Assembly (NCBI GenBank): GCA_023678885.1
Contig: CM042966.1
Location: 22,086,028-22,150,027, forward strand
DNA from: Pogostemon cablin
Taxonomy: Eukaryota > Streptophyta > Magnoliopsida > Lamiales > Lamiaceae
Direction: 5' to 3'
DNA length: 64,000 nt
Both the position numbers and the translations under genes were made by a program. Under the pieces are notes generated by a model. That model worked only from the letters and a program-made list of their open reading frames with translations. It ran no database searches and had not been told where the DNA came from. Positions within the stretch are counted from its first letter, which is position 1, and every line of letters starts with the position of its first letter. This document shows, in pieces, positions 24,574-37,400 of the stretch.

Positions 24574-25351
24574 TAGATTATAATTGAATAAATAATTATA
24601 TTAAATTTGAATTATATTTTTTTAAATTTTTTTAATAAATAGTTATATTAAACTTAAATTATATTTTTAAAATTAAAACTTTACAATCTGTAATACGTGA
24701 TCCATACTAGAATATTAATAAAATAATTAAAAATCATAATACTCTCTCCATCTGCTAATAAGGTATCCAATTTGTCATTTTGGTCGTCTACTCGTTATGT
24801 TTATTTCTGGTTTTAAAAATCGGAAATGGACTTCAAAATTTCCACCAAACCACCCCTTATGCACCTAGAAATCCTACCATCCTCAACATATATTCTCTTT
24901 CTTCATTTAATATTCCTTATTATCTCTTCTCTCTCTCTTAAACTTTGTCATAAAGTTAAAACATCTTACTAAAAATCCAAAACAAACATACTCCCTCTAT
25001 CACCTTCGAAGAGGGTCTTTTTTCCATTTTGGACGTCCCACCTAAAAAGTCTCGTTTCCTTTTTTACACACATGAGACTCACGCCACTACACATTAAATA
25101 ATAATATTTCTTAATTCACGTGGAAAAAGCAAATAATTCTCTTTAGGTGGGATGGAGGGAATATATCCTATTCATTAGAATTTCAAACCCCAAAATCTCA
25201 ATTTTTTTCCTAAACCAAACATCACCTAAAGGTATCCATTTTCCCTTTTAAGCAAAAGGGACTCACACATGTTCCACCACTATTACAATTATCCACTTTA
25301 TGTAAAATAATAATACTTCTTAATCCACATGCAAAATACAAATAGTTATTT

Positions 25352-25354
<3 letters not shown>
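24574..25354. other. AT-rich DNA with Stowaway-like MITE
   Basis: A Stowaway-type segment of about 170 bp lies at 24991-25160: CTCCCTCTATC at the left, GATGGAGGGA at the right, next to TA. A second CTCTCTCCATC-type start near 24751 may mark another, degraded copy. No gene is seen. Confidence 0.55.

Positions 25355-25426
<72 letters not shown>
25355..25426. repeat. (AT)n microsatellite
   Basis: About 70 bp of alternating A and T, followed at 25430-25615 by a TATACCG-type repeat like that at 11320-11560. Confidence 0.95.
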
Positions 25427-25429
<3 letters not shown>

Positions 25430-25639
25430 CTTACTAAAATAATTTAAGGTATACCGAAATATCGTGGTTTAAATTTTTTTTATATCTTTATCGTATCAAA
25501 ATAATCAATACGATATCATATTTTATCAAAAAATTCGATATATCTTAAATTTCGATAAATTTAGTCTGCTACGTAATGATAAGTATGGTGTACCGGAATT
25601 TCATTTCGGCATTTTTTTTTTCTTGTCCTAGTGCTGATG

Positions 25640-25900
25640 TAGAATCACATGGGCCCAAAAAAAGGGGATTCTTTTCCCTTTTGGTTGGAACATGAGTCTT
25701 CTAAGTGAAAGTGGGATTAGTTAAAGTGGTCCCATCTAAAAGCCCAACTCCACCATGAAAGTTTTCCCTATCCCACCCAAATTTGATTTAAAAGGCCCAG
25801 TTACAAATTAACCTTCTCCACATTAAATTGCCCATAAGTTTGTTATAATTAGGCCCACAACCCATTTGTTATAGTTAGGCCCACAACCTTGGGCTCAATT
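25640..25900 (+). promoter_or_regulatory. Upstream region of MLO gene with GGCCCA cluster
   Basis: Words of the site-II type (GGCCCA or TGGGCC) cluster here: GGGCCC at 25651, AGGCCCA near 25793, 25851 and 25877, and AGCCCAAC at 25741. In plants such words bind TCP factors and are common in promoters of genes active in growing cells. The last two lie in a ~26-bp direct duplication. The MLO start codon is about 260 bp downstream. That they act on this gene is inference. Confidence 0.4.
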
Positions 25901-26160
25901 TGTATCTACCAATCCACAGACCATTTAACTTTTCAAGTGCTATATTTGTATTCTTTGATCTCTATCATCCTTATTTTATTAATTGATGAACATTCATCAA
26001 GTATAAAACTAGCTTACGTAAAAGTTAAGTTGAGGTAACCTTGTAAATATGCTTTTCCTTGAGTCATCAATATTCTTATCTTGTGCCATGCAGATTCTTT
26101 CTTCTAAGAGGGTATATATATGATACATGATGCTTGATGTAAATGAAGATCAAAGTGATT

Positions 26161-29100
26161 ATGGCAGGGGGAGAATCAGGAGGGCGGTCATTTGAGTATA
26201 CACCTACTTGGGTTGTAGCTCTCGTCTGTTTCGTTATCGTTTTCATCTCGGTTGTCGCTGAGCGTGCTCTTCACAAACTCGGAATGGTGGGTGCTCTCTC
26301 TCTCTTTTGTTCCAACGCCTCCTATTACATTTTAGTGTTACATTTTTATTCATACGCATTAGTAATTCATGAAACTATTCGCGACATTAAATGTAACATC
26401 AGAATGTAACGAGAATTTCTGATTGACTGTTCTTCATTATTTATGTTAATTGTGTGACGCGAATGAAATTCAGTTCTTCAATAAACAACACCAGCAGCCC
26501 CTATTTCAGGCATTGCAAAAAGTAAAAGAAGGTTGGCTTTGGCTTTATTTTTGTTTTAATTAACTAAATCAACATGAGTTCATTAATTAATTAGTTAGGT
26601 ATGTTTTGTGATCAGAGTTGATGCTGTTGGGATTCATATCCCTTCTGCTGACGGTGTTTCAAGGTCTGATCAGCAATATATGCATGCCACGTCATCTCTC
26701 CAACATTATGCTTCCCTGTCAATACCAAACACAACCTGAAACTGCCCCTACCCACATTACAAGGCACCTTTTGGCTCAAAAATCACAAGCCCACTGTTCT
26801 CAGGTATTTATATCTTTATACCCTCTTCTCCTCCTTGATTCAATTTTGATTATTGGAGAGCTTAAACAAATTCATTTTCTGGAATATTGCTATTTCTTTT
26901 CGTTTATTGCACCTAATAAATCATACTCTATTTTATATTGAGTGAGTCTCTTGTGCGCCCGGGCACACGGACCTTTACAATTTAAACTCCCTAGCAATAC
27001 ATATGTTTAAATAGAATAGGGAAGGGAAGAGTTGTGTTCGCATGGGGACACGGACCGTGTCGGAGCTTTTGCCTTTTATATCCACATTATAAATTGTTAC
27101 CCCTCAATCCGGTCCAGATTTCCACTGCCATTTTTAATGAGAAAATAATCTAATATATGGGGAAACTTTGCAAAATAACTGATATTGATCTGAATGAATT
27201 AGAAAGTGAGAAATATATGTATGAAAAGCCTTATCAGTTTAATTTTCAACGCAATAAATTGAGTCTTGGGTTTTTCTACAAAGAGTTACGTTCATTTTTT
27301 CTGAAAGGTACCCGATGCATCCGAGAATCTTCCACTTCACAATTGTGTCTCAATGTATAGTTTATAAAATGACATGCTACACCCAAAAATATGACCATTA
27401 TAAGTCCTTGATGTAATACGCTGCATCTATTTAATGAATGAAACAGTGGATGAAATAGTAAAATAAGAAAGGTGATCACTAATAAGAAAATAGTGATTAC
27501 CATGGAATACAAGAATTTAATACTAGTTTTTGTCATTAATTAATATTTTATTGTTGTGTTCTCGTGGAGGCACGATGTGTCCGAAGACACATGAGAGAAG
27601 TATTATTGATTATGGATATATATTTAGATGTGGTAAATTTGATTGTAATGGTGCAATGCAGGGATATGTGCCATTTCTATCTTTGGAAGCGTTGCATCAG
27701 CTGCATATATTTATATTTGTGTTAGCCGTCGTTTATGTTTTCTTCTGTGCCGCCACTATGGTTCTTGGAAGCATCAAGGTATTAATTTATACCCTCTCTG
27801 TACCATATTATCATAAAATTATATTCTAATTACAAATTTACCATGCACACCTAATATACATAACATACTTTATAATTTACTCTATATATATTTTATAATT
27901 TAATTTATTTATTACTTAAAAATACTATATTACCCTCCAAAAATCAATAAAATTAGTTAAAAATCAATTTTTCTTCAACTCTATATTTAGAATAAAGTAA
28001 ATGTGCGATGGAGGGAGTATGTATTTTTATGTTTATTTTTTAATTTGTACCGCATCAACCAAATCAAACTCCCAATTATCTAAATATACAATACCACTAC
28101 ATCTTCTTTGCTGAAATGCAGATGCTTTAACAAATCATGACATCACTAGAAAATAGGGTGTTTAGTTTTTGGGGTGGAATGACTATGAACTTGTGTGAGA
28201 TTATGAGACGAGAAAAAATCGGTGAGATTAATAAGATGTGATGAAATTTTAAAAAGAATTGATACTCATTAATGAAAATTGATATTGGTGGTTGAATTGT
28301 TTCTTGAGTCATTCATATTATAAATAAAAAGTAATGATATTTTTAATAAAATTTGATAACTATTAAAAAAATATAAAAATGTTCTCACAAGACATTCTCT
28401 TACAACTTTGTCTAGTATTTAATCTGTAGTGTGTGAATTTTAAATTTATTTTACTCAATTGCCACCACTTTTTAAATTAAAATGATGGAATACTGTGTAC
28501 TTTTAATCAATTTTTTGAGATTTTGTTATGGGACATAAGGTCATCTTTACCAAAAAGGTAATGGATATATGTAGTGTAGCAATAAAAATGACAAAATTAA
28601 TACTCCCTCCGTCCCATACTTATGTGCACCGATACTATAGATACGGAGTTTTAAGAAAAGTTGCTTTTTGACCAACTTTATTGACTTTTGAAGGGTATTG
28701 TGATATTTTTAGTTAATAAATAAATTATAAAGTATGTTATGTGTGTTAGGTAGAAGTGATATTTTTGAAATTATGATAACTTTTGAGGTTGTTGGTTAAT
28801 GTGAAGTTTCCTTTTTTGGGTGGTGAAGATAAGTATGGGACTGACGAAAACGAAAAGTGTGAAGATAAGTGTGGGACGGAGGGAGTATTATACTACTTTT
28901 AAGAGAACAGGGGAGTATATAATTGAGAAATTGTGAAAAATGCTCCCAATAAATAGTTGTTGATTTTAAAAAATGTCACTCAACATAATTTTTTTTTTAA
29001 ATAACACTTTTTAACTTTTTTTTGTTCTTCCTTCATTGTATAATTAGTGAACTGGTACATAAAGTGCACCTGGTGCACCGATGTACCTGGATGATCTTAA

Positions 29101-29204
29101 CCATTAGATTAAGTTATAGTTTAATCTCTACCGTTAAAAAAATAATATAATTAATTTTTTAAAATTTAAAACTACTCATTACTCTCATTTTAAAGGCCTA
29201 TTAG

Positions 29205-29280
<76 letters not shown>

Positions 29281-32200
29281 TTATTTATTTATATCTACAG
29301 TTGTATATATTGTCACCTGCAACGTCGCATATAGATTATTACGAGAAAAATGAATTTTATTAATCCAAGGCCTGAAAAATGGGTAAACTATCAATTTGGG
29401 GCCTGAATTATTTTTTCTATCAATTCGGAGTTTTAAATATGTATAACTATCAATTCGGGCCTAAATTTAGGCCCTATATTGATAAAATAAGAGATAATAT
29501 TTAATAAATTCAGACCCTGGATTGATAGTTTTACATATTTCAGGTGCCGAATAAATAAAAAAAATAATTCAAACCCCAGATTGATAGTTTACTAATTTTT
29601 CAGGTCTTGGATTAATAAAATTCTGAATAAGGAAAGCATGTGTACAATTAAATTTATAATTGCATGTAGCGTCGCATGAAAAAATTATTTACGAAAGGCA
29701 TATTCACAACAAGTGTGGCATTAGAACTCCTTATCATATCATATCTTACTGAGTATTTTAGTTCATAAAAATGCATATCATGGACTTAATCAGGTTTTAG
29801 ATTATATTTTTCTACTAAAAACTTATCGAAGCTTTGAATGCTTGTAATGAATTGAAAAGGAATATATATTGCGTAGAATGGAGTTTTTGTTTTTTTTATT
29901 TAAATATAGTTTTTTTAAAGAATTCAAGTAACGACATCTTAGCAAAAATTTCATGTTAATTATACATACATATTTCAATGACGTCATATGGCATATTGAG
30001 TTGTTTTAGATAAGAGAATGGAGACACTGGGAGCACTCAATTAGAAATGAATCATCAAGAAGCCATCGCAATAGAGGTATTCCATCACAATAAATTCATA
30101 AAATTAATGTGTAGGTTAATAAGAGTTTTGAAAAAAAAGAAAAAGTATTTCTTGAACATTCATTTTAATTCTTTCATTAGTTTCATATATAATTGTAAGA
30201 TTGTACCCTTAGTTTTTAGGAGCATGGAACAAAAAAGGCCCATGATTATTTATAACAAATTTGAAAGGCCTATTAGTTATATTAACCCAAATTAAGACTA
30301 AGACTAACTATATTCATGTTGAATGATGCAATTTATTTGGTGCATATAGTTCATGCTACAAGAGAGCAGCTAAAAGAGTTCATGTCAAGGTCTGGAAATT
30401 ATTGGAGGAAATTTCATATATTTAGTTGGTTGGTAAGTTGGCTAGACAAATAAATCTAAATCAAATTAATTCTTGCAATCTACCTCTGGTTATATATATT
30501 AACTTTAAGCATACACTGCAGGTCGCTTTCTTCAAGCAATTTTATGGCTCCGTCACCAAATCGGATTATGCAGCCCTGCGCTCTGGTTTTATACGAGTAA
30601 TAATTCTTGAATAATGGCCCCATTTAAAAATTTATATGATCTTTTATTGGTAAATTATTCATTTTAGTGAACTGGTTAAATATTAAATGATACACTTTTA
30701 TATCGACTTAAACTTTTAAATGAGATTGTTATTTAACAGACATCAGAGCCAAAATCCTTGCAAAATTCAAGTCTACGTGTAAGGCTTAAGACAAATTTTA
30801 CTGTCTGTATGTGATAAGACGTGTTGGAGTGAACTATTTAAATATTAAATGAGGTGGTCACGTTGAGTGTATTAGAATGAACTAGTTAAACATTAAATAA
30901 TACTTTTTTTTGTGAGCTCAGCTTAAGATGAACTAATAAATATTAAATGATAATTATCTCTGCGAATTCAATTTAAACAATATTTAAAGTTAGTGGTCAT
31001 TTAACAGCACCTAGTGTACGTACACTCAAATTACACTTTTTAATACATGAAAATTATTCTTTAGAGTAGCAAAGAATTATTCTTTTGAATGAAAGAAAAA
31101 ATATTCACGTACGAAAATGTGACTGTAAAGGGATTAAAAAAAAGCCCTTATATATCATTAAAATATTCTCGATGATCAAAATAATAAATGCGTTCGTTAC
31201 ATGTAAAAATGTTGAAAGTGGTGATATTTGTATTTTGGTACAGAAACATTGTCCTAACAACCCCGAATATGATTTTCACAAGTACATGCTGAGGACAATG
31301 GAACACGATTTCAAAAAAATCATTGGTATAAGGTGAAATTAATATTAACATTTATATTTATTTAATCAAGAAATTAGGACTTCTATGTATACCATTATTA
31401 ATTTATACACATGATCAAATAGAATTAATTACGATTGTCCAATATAATTAATTGTGGATTACAGCTGGTATCTGTGGCTCTTTGTGGTTATCTTCCTGCT
31501 TATCAACATATCAGGTACACTTACTTCATCAATACATTCTACATCTCAAAAGTATACATATAATTAATCATTATTCACTGCTTCTGCTGTATGTATACAT
31601 TTGCAGGATGGCATGCATATTTCTGGATGTCATTCTTACCTCTTCTGGTAAGTTTGCCCAATAAATTATGAGCTAATCTCCTGTGAATCAGGATGTACCG
31701 TGAACTCTGCTTATTTATGAGTTGAAAAGACGTCTAAGAATAAAAATTAAACCCTAAAAATATATTAGGACGTAAACCACCGAAGTGCATATGATTAATT
31801 GATTAAAAGTAGATACTCCTATCTTCGTCCCACATTTAAATGCAGGGAAAATATCAATTTTGGTCCTCTAAGATATGCTAAATCCAACTTTAGTCCTCAA
31901 ATTTGGCAATTTCTCAAAAGTGGTCCTCCGATATCCGCTTTTGGTCCTTTTGGTCATTTTTGTCCACTTTTAGTCCTCTAGAATAGGCCAAATAAGGACT
32001 AAAAATGGACAAAAATGACCAAAATTAGATAAAAAGGACTAAAAGCGGATACTGGAGGACCACTTTTGAAAATTTACCAAACTTTATGACTAAAGTTGGA
32101 TTTTGCATATTCTAGAGAACCAAAATTGATATTATCCCTTTAACTGCACCGTTTTTTGGGTCATGACGTTTAATTTGTGATTGACGAAATACAGAAAGTG

Positions 32201-33727
32201 TGAAATTTAATATATATGAAACAAATGGAGTAATGAATAAAAAAAAATGTTGCAGGTGCTGGTAATAGTAGGAGCAAAATTGGAGCATATAATAACAGAA
32301 TTAGCAAAAGAAGCAGCGGAGACAGAGATAGTTCGGCCTTCGGATGAGTTGTTTTGGTTTGGCAGCCCTGATCTCCTCCTCTACTTGATTCATTTCATTC
32401 TCTTTCAAAACTCCTTTGAAATTGCTTTCTTCCTTTGGATTTGGGTAAGTACTATTATCAACATTATAACCATTATTTATTTATTATCACTTAATTGATT
32501 CAATTAATGTATTCCAACAGACCACATATGGGTTTACATCTTGTATCATGGAGGGCTTGAGTCTCGTCATTCCAAGGCTAGTTGTCGGGTAATTAATCTC
32601 TCTCTCTATAAAACCTTACAAATACATTCACCATTTGCTGTCAAATTTTATTCAAAATATGCATATTGAATATTCTTTATAATTCAATTTTCACTCAATA
32701 TTCAATTGATTTTCGATCTTAAACTAGTTTGGAACTAAATTGCTCCACCCTCTGCTACGCAATAATTTTAAGATATAAACGTTAAAGAATTTTAAATGAT
32801 AATCCCTCCATTGTCTAGTAATTTTGCTCACTTTTACGCGATAGATATAGATAGTAAGAAAACTCATTTACATAATTATTTTATTTTAATTTTAAGGATA
32901 ATTTAATATTTTTCTAATAATAAATAAAATCTAAAGTATCCTATCACTTCACAATATGTCTATGAATGATATTAACTTAATTTGTTCTACTCGGATTCTC
33001 TGTGTCATTTGGTATATCATTTCCTGTGTCACATTGTTAGATGGACGACACGTAGGAGTAAAAAACTATACCCTAAACCTTAGGGGCAATGGTTGGATTT
33101 ATTTCCCTCTCTTACGTGTCAATCACTTAATGTGTGACACAGAAATATTTCACGAAAATGACGCAGAAGATCCGGTGTGTAATTCGATAATGATTTAAAC
33201 TAAATTATGATGGGAATTGATACTTCCAAAAAATAAACTTTTTAAAAAAAAATCTTAAATGGATATGATTAAGTGAATTTATACTATAATTATTCATATT
33301 AATTCTTTGAATCTCTCTTATTTATTTATTTACAGGATTATCGTTCAAGTACTTTGCAGTTACAGCACTTTGCCTCTATACGCCTTGGTTACTCAGGTGA
33401 AACTACGCTCCAACAAACTCCTATCATTGTGATTGTTTTATTCATTGTTAAATGATCATACACAACACATACCCCTACGTATGCATTTAATAAATTATTA
33501 TTAATGCGAGTAAAAAATTTAATAAAATAAAATTTATGATGATGCAGATGGGTAGTAAATTCAAACAAACAATTTTCGGCGAGAACACACAAGACCTGTT
33601 CCGAATATTTGCTAAGAGACCTTCACAAGATGGAACATCAAACCATCTTGCCACTCAACCAACTAACCCCATTTGCCTTACCCAACCACCCTCTCATATT
33701 CAACTTTCTTGCATCTCATCAGCTTGA
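26161..33727 (+). CDS. MLO-family seven-transmembrane protein, 14 exons
   Basis: Exons by homology and GT-AG rule: 26161-26286, 26474-26531, 26616-26803, 27662-27778, 30010-30076, 30350-30432, 30522-30596, 31244-31332, 31465-31514, 31607-31647, 32256-32444, 32521-32588, 33336-33396, 33548-33727. They join in one frame of 463 codons plus TGA. MLO proteins are plasma-membrane proteins, reported to act as calcium channels, that influence powdery mildew response, root growth or fertility depending on clade. Membrane-like segments lie near residues 15-36, 63-82, 128-158, 255-305, 335-361 and 372-403. Conserved cysteines fit C84, C96, C122 and C369. Other landmarks are KQFYGSVTKSDY, DFHKYMLR, GAKLEHII, PSDELFWF and CSYSTLPLYALVTQMGS. 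The tail after TQMGS is only about 57 residues and lacks the tryptophan-containing calmodulin-binding segment typical of the family; the second cytoplasmic loop is also short. An in-frame ATG at 26143 could add six residues. The style recalls MLO1/MLO4-type clades more than the mildew-susceptibility clade, with low certainty. Confidence 0.9.
27792..28017. mobile_element. Stowaway-like MITE in MLO intron 4
   Basis: Left end CCCTCTCTGTACCA and right end GATGGAGGGAG are flanked by TA. It resembles the CTCCCTCCGTCCCA family but the left end is decayed. Confidence 0.55.
28603..28885. mobile_element. Stowaway MITE in MLO intron 4
   Basis: This 283-bp element starts CTCCCTCCGTCCCA and ends TGGGACGGAGGGAG, a perfect inverted pair, between TA dinucleotides (28601-28602 and 28886-28887). 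This is the Tc1/mariner-type MITE signature. Confidence 0.9.
29206..29277. repeat. (AT)n microsatellite in MLO intron 4
   Basis: About 70 bp of alternating A and T followed by a few TTTA units. Confidence 0.95.
29352..29623. mobile_element. MITE of the AAGGCCTGAAAA family, copy 2, in MLO intron 4
   Basis: This is a 272-bp palindromic element: left arm GAATTTTATTAATCCAAGG, right arm CTTGGATTAATAAAATTC. It is collinear with 19151-19421 over its whole length. Confidence 0.75.
31845..32138. mobile_element. MITE in MLO intron 10 with 10-bp target copies
   Basis: This 294-bp element starts GGGAAAATATCAATTTTGGT, and its other end reads GGGATAATATCAATTTTGGT on the opposite strand. Flanks are TTTAAATGCA (31835-31844) and TTTAACTGCA (32139-32148), a 9-10-bp duplication with one change. 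Terminal G and this duplication length suggest a Mutator-type MITE. Confidence 0.8.
32985..33179. mobile_element. MITE in MLO intron 12, absent from copy 2
   Basis: This ~195-bp segment has imperfect inverted ends (CTCGGATTCTCTGTGTCATT and CACCGGATCTTCTGCGTCAT on opposite strands). It lies between TAATTTG (32978-32984) and TAATTCG (33180-33186). In the broken second MLO copy the flanks are joined directly (TTAATTTGATAATGATT at about 54188-54204), which is an empty site. Confidence 0.7.
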
Positions 33728-34461
33728 ATAACATACATCAATTCAACACCATTTGCCTAATCTAGATTCATTTATTGGAAATGATCAATAAACCAATTCT
33801 TCATTTATCAACACTTGATTGGGATCTCAAGTAGTTTATTGTGTTAAGCATGGTATTCAGCTCAACAACACTCCACAATAGATAAATTGTTTTGTGTCAG
33901 ATTTTTTAGCTCAAGATCGTGAGAAAAGTGTAAGATCAAGATTGATAGATAGTAGTATAAATTAATAGTTTATAGTCATTCTGATATTGGTGAATAAGGG
34001 CATATGCTTCACTCTAAACAGAATGTACACGGCGATGGAGCCAGGATTTGTAAGCAGGCGTCCAAATTCTTAGTAATGTAATATCGGGTGCACCTAATAT
34101 CAACTCGTTCTTGAATAATTGCCCCATTTACACCTTATATTTTAATATTTCATTAAAATCTTCAACATCCCATCACGTGCAAATATATTCATTTTAAAAA
34201 ATATATAAAGGCTTGTGTATGAATATTATTATTATTATTATTATTTTGAAAGAATTAGTGTTAGTAAAAGATTTAAAATTATATAAGAGTTGGTCTTGCG
34301 TGCCCCCGGGGACACACCGTGTGCCTTTAGAATTTAGTATCATGAGTAATGGTACATTATTTTGTTCTAAAAGGTATACACTTTAATTAATAAGGGTATA
34401 CCATTTTGTTCTAAATGGTATACACTTTTCATTAATATTTTTTATTTTTTTCAAAAAAATT
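33728..34461. other. MLO downstream region, no further gene seen
   Basis: From 33728 to about 33850 the sequence matches 63571-63695 downstream of MLO copy 2, so both copies share their 3' flank. After that the similarity stops. Near 34300 a GTGCCCCCGGGGACAC-like word recalls one near 26955 (GTGCGCCCGGGCACAC), probably an old repeat. Confidence 0.6.
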
Positions 34462-37400
34462 TGTTCTTAAATTGTTGAGATTGTTTCATCAATGTTACTA
34501 TCACGAAACTTTATCTTTACATCCATCAAATGTGATTCAAGACCAAAATGTTCTACCAATGTCACGATTATCTTAAAAGAACCTTTCTCTGTAACCGAAT
34601 AGAAAGTCCCTTAAAGCAAAGTCTTCTTTTCCTTTTGAATATAATCCTTTACCAAGATGCGGACCTAATCATCTTATATTGATTAAACTCATAACTTATA
34701 GCATTAACCCACTTTAGACTATATGGACCTTGCATGGCTTGATGAACATTGTTTGAATGTTCTACCATTAATTCCATAGTGTCCTCATTATTTAGGAGAA
34801 AACTACAAAATCATTCGAATTGTTTTTCCTCCCAACTCTAGTGGTTTCCTTAGTGACATTAATTCTTGAAGTTGTTGATTTTATTATGCCTTAAATATTA
34901 TTGACATTGTCCTATCGATATTCTGAATTTGAACATTCTTAAAGCATAAGTATGGGTCTAATAGACTCCTCTTCAAAAACAATGTCTCTAATATTATTCT
35001 TCCCCCCAAATCAACATCCTCACAGAATTCCGTATTAACCGTCTAAAATATGAACCAATTAATTTGGATCACAAAACCTTATTCATAATCTATAAAGTAG
35101 CTTGTATTTATTTGAGTCCAATTTTCTTTAGTAGATCTCGATGATATAGCCTTAGTTGGACATCACCATATGTGAAACTCAAAGAGTTCTCACAACTACT
35201 TTGTTTGGAACTTTATTGAGACCATAAGCTGCAATCTTTAATATTTCTCCAATTAGTAACCATATGTTGTGGAGTACTATTTTTTGTCTTTTAACTACAC
35301 CACAACACCATTCACATTTAACAACTTTAATATGGTGTATTATAAGACAATTCCACAAGCCTTTAATAGAAATAAAAGGTTATTCTTTAATTTCGTCTTT
35401 AGCAGCTTTCTTAATGGATTTTCTTGAATTGCCCTTATACTTTATTGAAACTAGAAACCTAATAATCTTATCATTATTGTTGAAGTTCTCATCATGTATG
35501 ATTTGTTGTTGATATAAGTTAAACTTAATTAACATACTTCTTAATTGTATAGAGAATTATTCCAAAATGATTATTATGCTTGCACTAAACTTTATAATCT
35601 TTCAAAATTTAAATAATTTAGAATCATCTCGAGGAATCGAGCACAACATTAGCATCAAGTCCAATGACAACAATACTAACTTGTAAGTGACACCCTCTAC
35701 ATAGTAGTCAAATACTGACAATAAAACTGTCAAGCAATAGCCTTCCTTTAGGCCAATTTATTACTCACATGTCAAACCAAATAACTGTCACGTATTCACC
35801 ACCACAGGTGCTTGTGTATTTCGGGCCAAATATTAATTTACCTTTGGGCCGATCAATACCCGCATGAAGATACACTCGCAACATACATGTCATAAAATAA
35901 ATTATGACAAGTGATACTAGTTGGGGACCTATCACAAGACACCTTGTGTAACATTAACCTCGTCTTTGGACAAAAATTAACTGCATGGGTAATCTTGGTG
36001 TAATAATCAAGTACTGATAATAAGTTATGTCAAACAAAAGTCTATCTTTGGACTGACTGATGTTCACATGAACAATTCAAATAATTATCACATACTTATC
36101 ATCACATGTGTGTTATTATTCTGTCAAACTATGTCTATCTATGGGTCGAACACATAACACATAAATAATTCCACACTCATCTATGTAATTTCAATAAAGT
36201 CTTTCTCCACACACAGAGGCTGCTATGACAACATGAGACTTTGATTGACTAGATTGAAAATTACTAGACCAATTAAACAAATACTAAAAATAATTATTTA
36301 TGTTTAATTGACCGACATTAAAAAATGTCTCCCCAAATTTAATCAATTCAATCAACCAAATGGGAATTTTAGATGATTCTTGTGAAATATTTCTTAACTT
36401 AATTAGAAATTCCAAATCTTTAGAATAAATCGGTAAATATTTTTAATTAAACCACAATCCTTATTTTAACATATAAGCAATATTCTAACAATTAATGCCA
36501 TATCTTAAATTATTACCACAATGTCGATAGTAGCATCAATTAACATATATGGAAATGTTAATTTGCAAAAGTAATCAATCCAAATAGTGACTCATTCAAT
36601 CCAAATAAATTATGCCATATACTGAAGACATAATACTCACAAATTTTAAGTGGAATAGTTAACCCCTTGATGAGTAATTTTAAGTGGAATAGTTAACCCC
36701 CTTGATGAGTCCAGAATGCTAAACTATTAAAATTTAAATCAACAATAATTGAAACCTATTATTAATGGAGCCAGTAACCTTAGATAATTCCACATATCTT
36801 CATTAACAATATTTCTAAAGATTTGCTGAAAAATATTTATTGGAGAACACACCGAAATCAAAATTATAAGTTATGCTCCTCAATAATAATATTAAATAAC
36901 GAACCTCAAGTTATATAACTGAAAGAAGCAATCAAAATCACTTCAATAAGAAATAGTGTGCTATCAAATGTATAACTGAAAGTGGCATCCATAAATCATA
37001 ATAACCAGAATGATTTTATGCATAGCATTAATCCTTATATTTTCAAACCATACAGTATAAAAGAACAAAATTAATAAATAATTTCAATCCACAATTTTGT
37101 CATAAACTTAATTAGCCAATATCCTTTATTAAAAAAGAACTCAAAGTCTATTATGTGACCGCATCACTAGATCCATAATTACATGGATTAACAGCATTCT
37201 TATTTTTTTATAATACGTTAATCAACACATAAATTAATGTGTGATTCAATAATCAATAGAACTTGTGCACAACCTGAACTAATAAGTGCACATTCAATGA
37301 TATATTTACCGAACAACCAAGAATTATACTGAAGTTATCATATTTGTCAATATTTATGAACATCCACGTAATTACCATGTGCATCACCATAAAATTATAA

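Noticed and set aside
26618..26941. Single-exon frame LMLLGFISLLL... running past 26803
   Set aside because: Only 26616-26803 is coding; the rest is intron 3 read through the donor GTATTT.
30600..31083. TTAAATATTAAATGA-type repeated phrases in MLO intron 7
   Set aside because: They look like an old dispersed repeat, but I could not define ends or class, so no feature is called.
32956..33198. 80-residue frame in MLO intron 12
   Set aside because: It is translation of the 195-bp MITE that copy 2 lacks.
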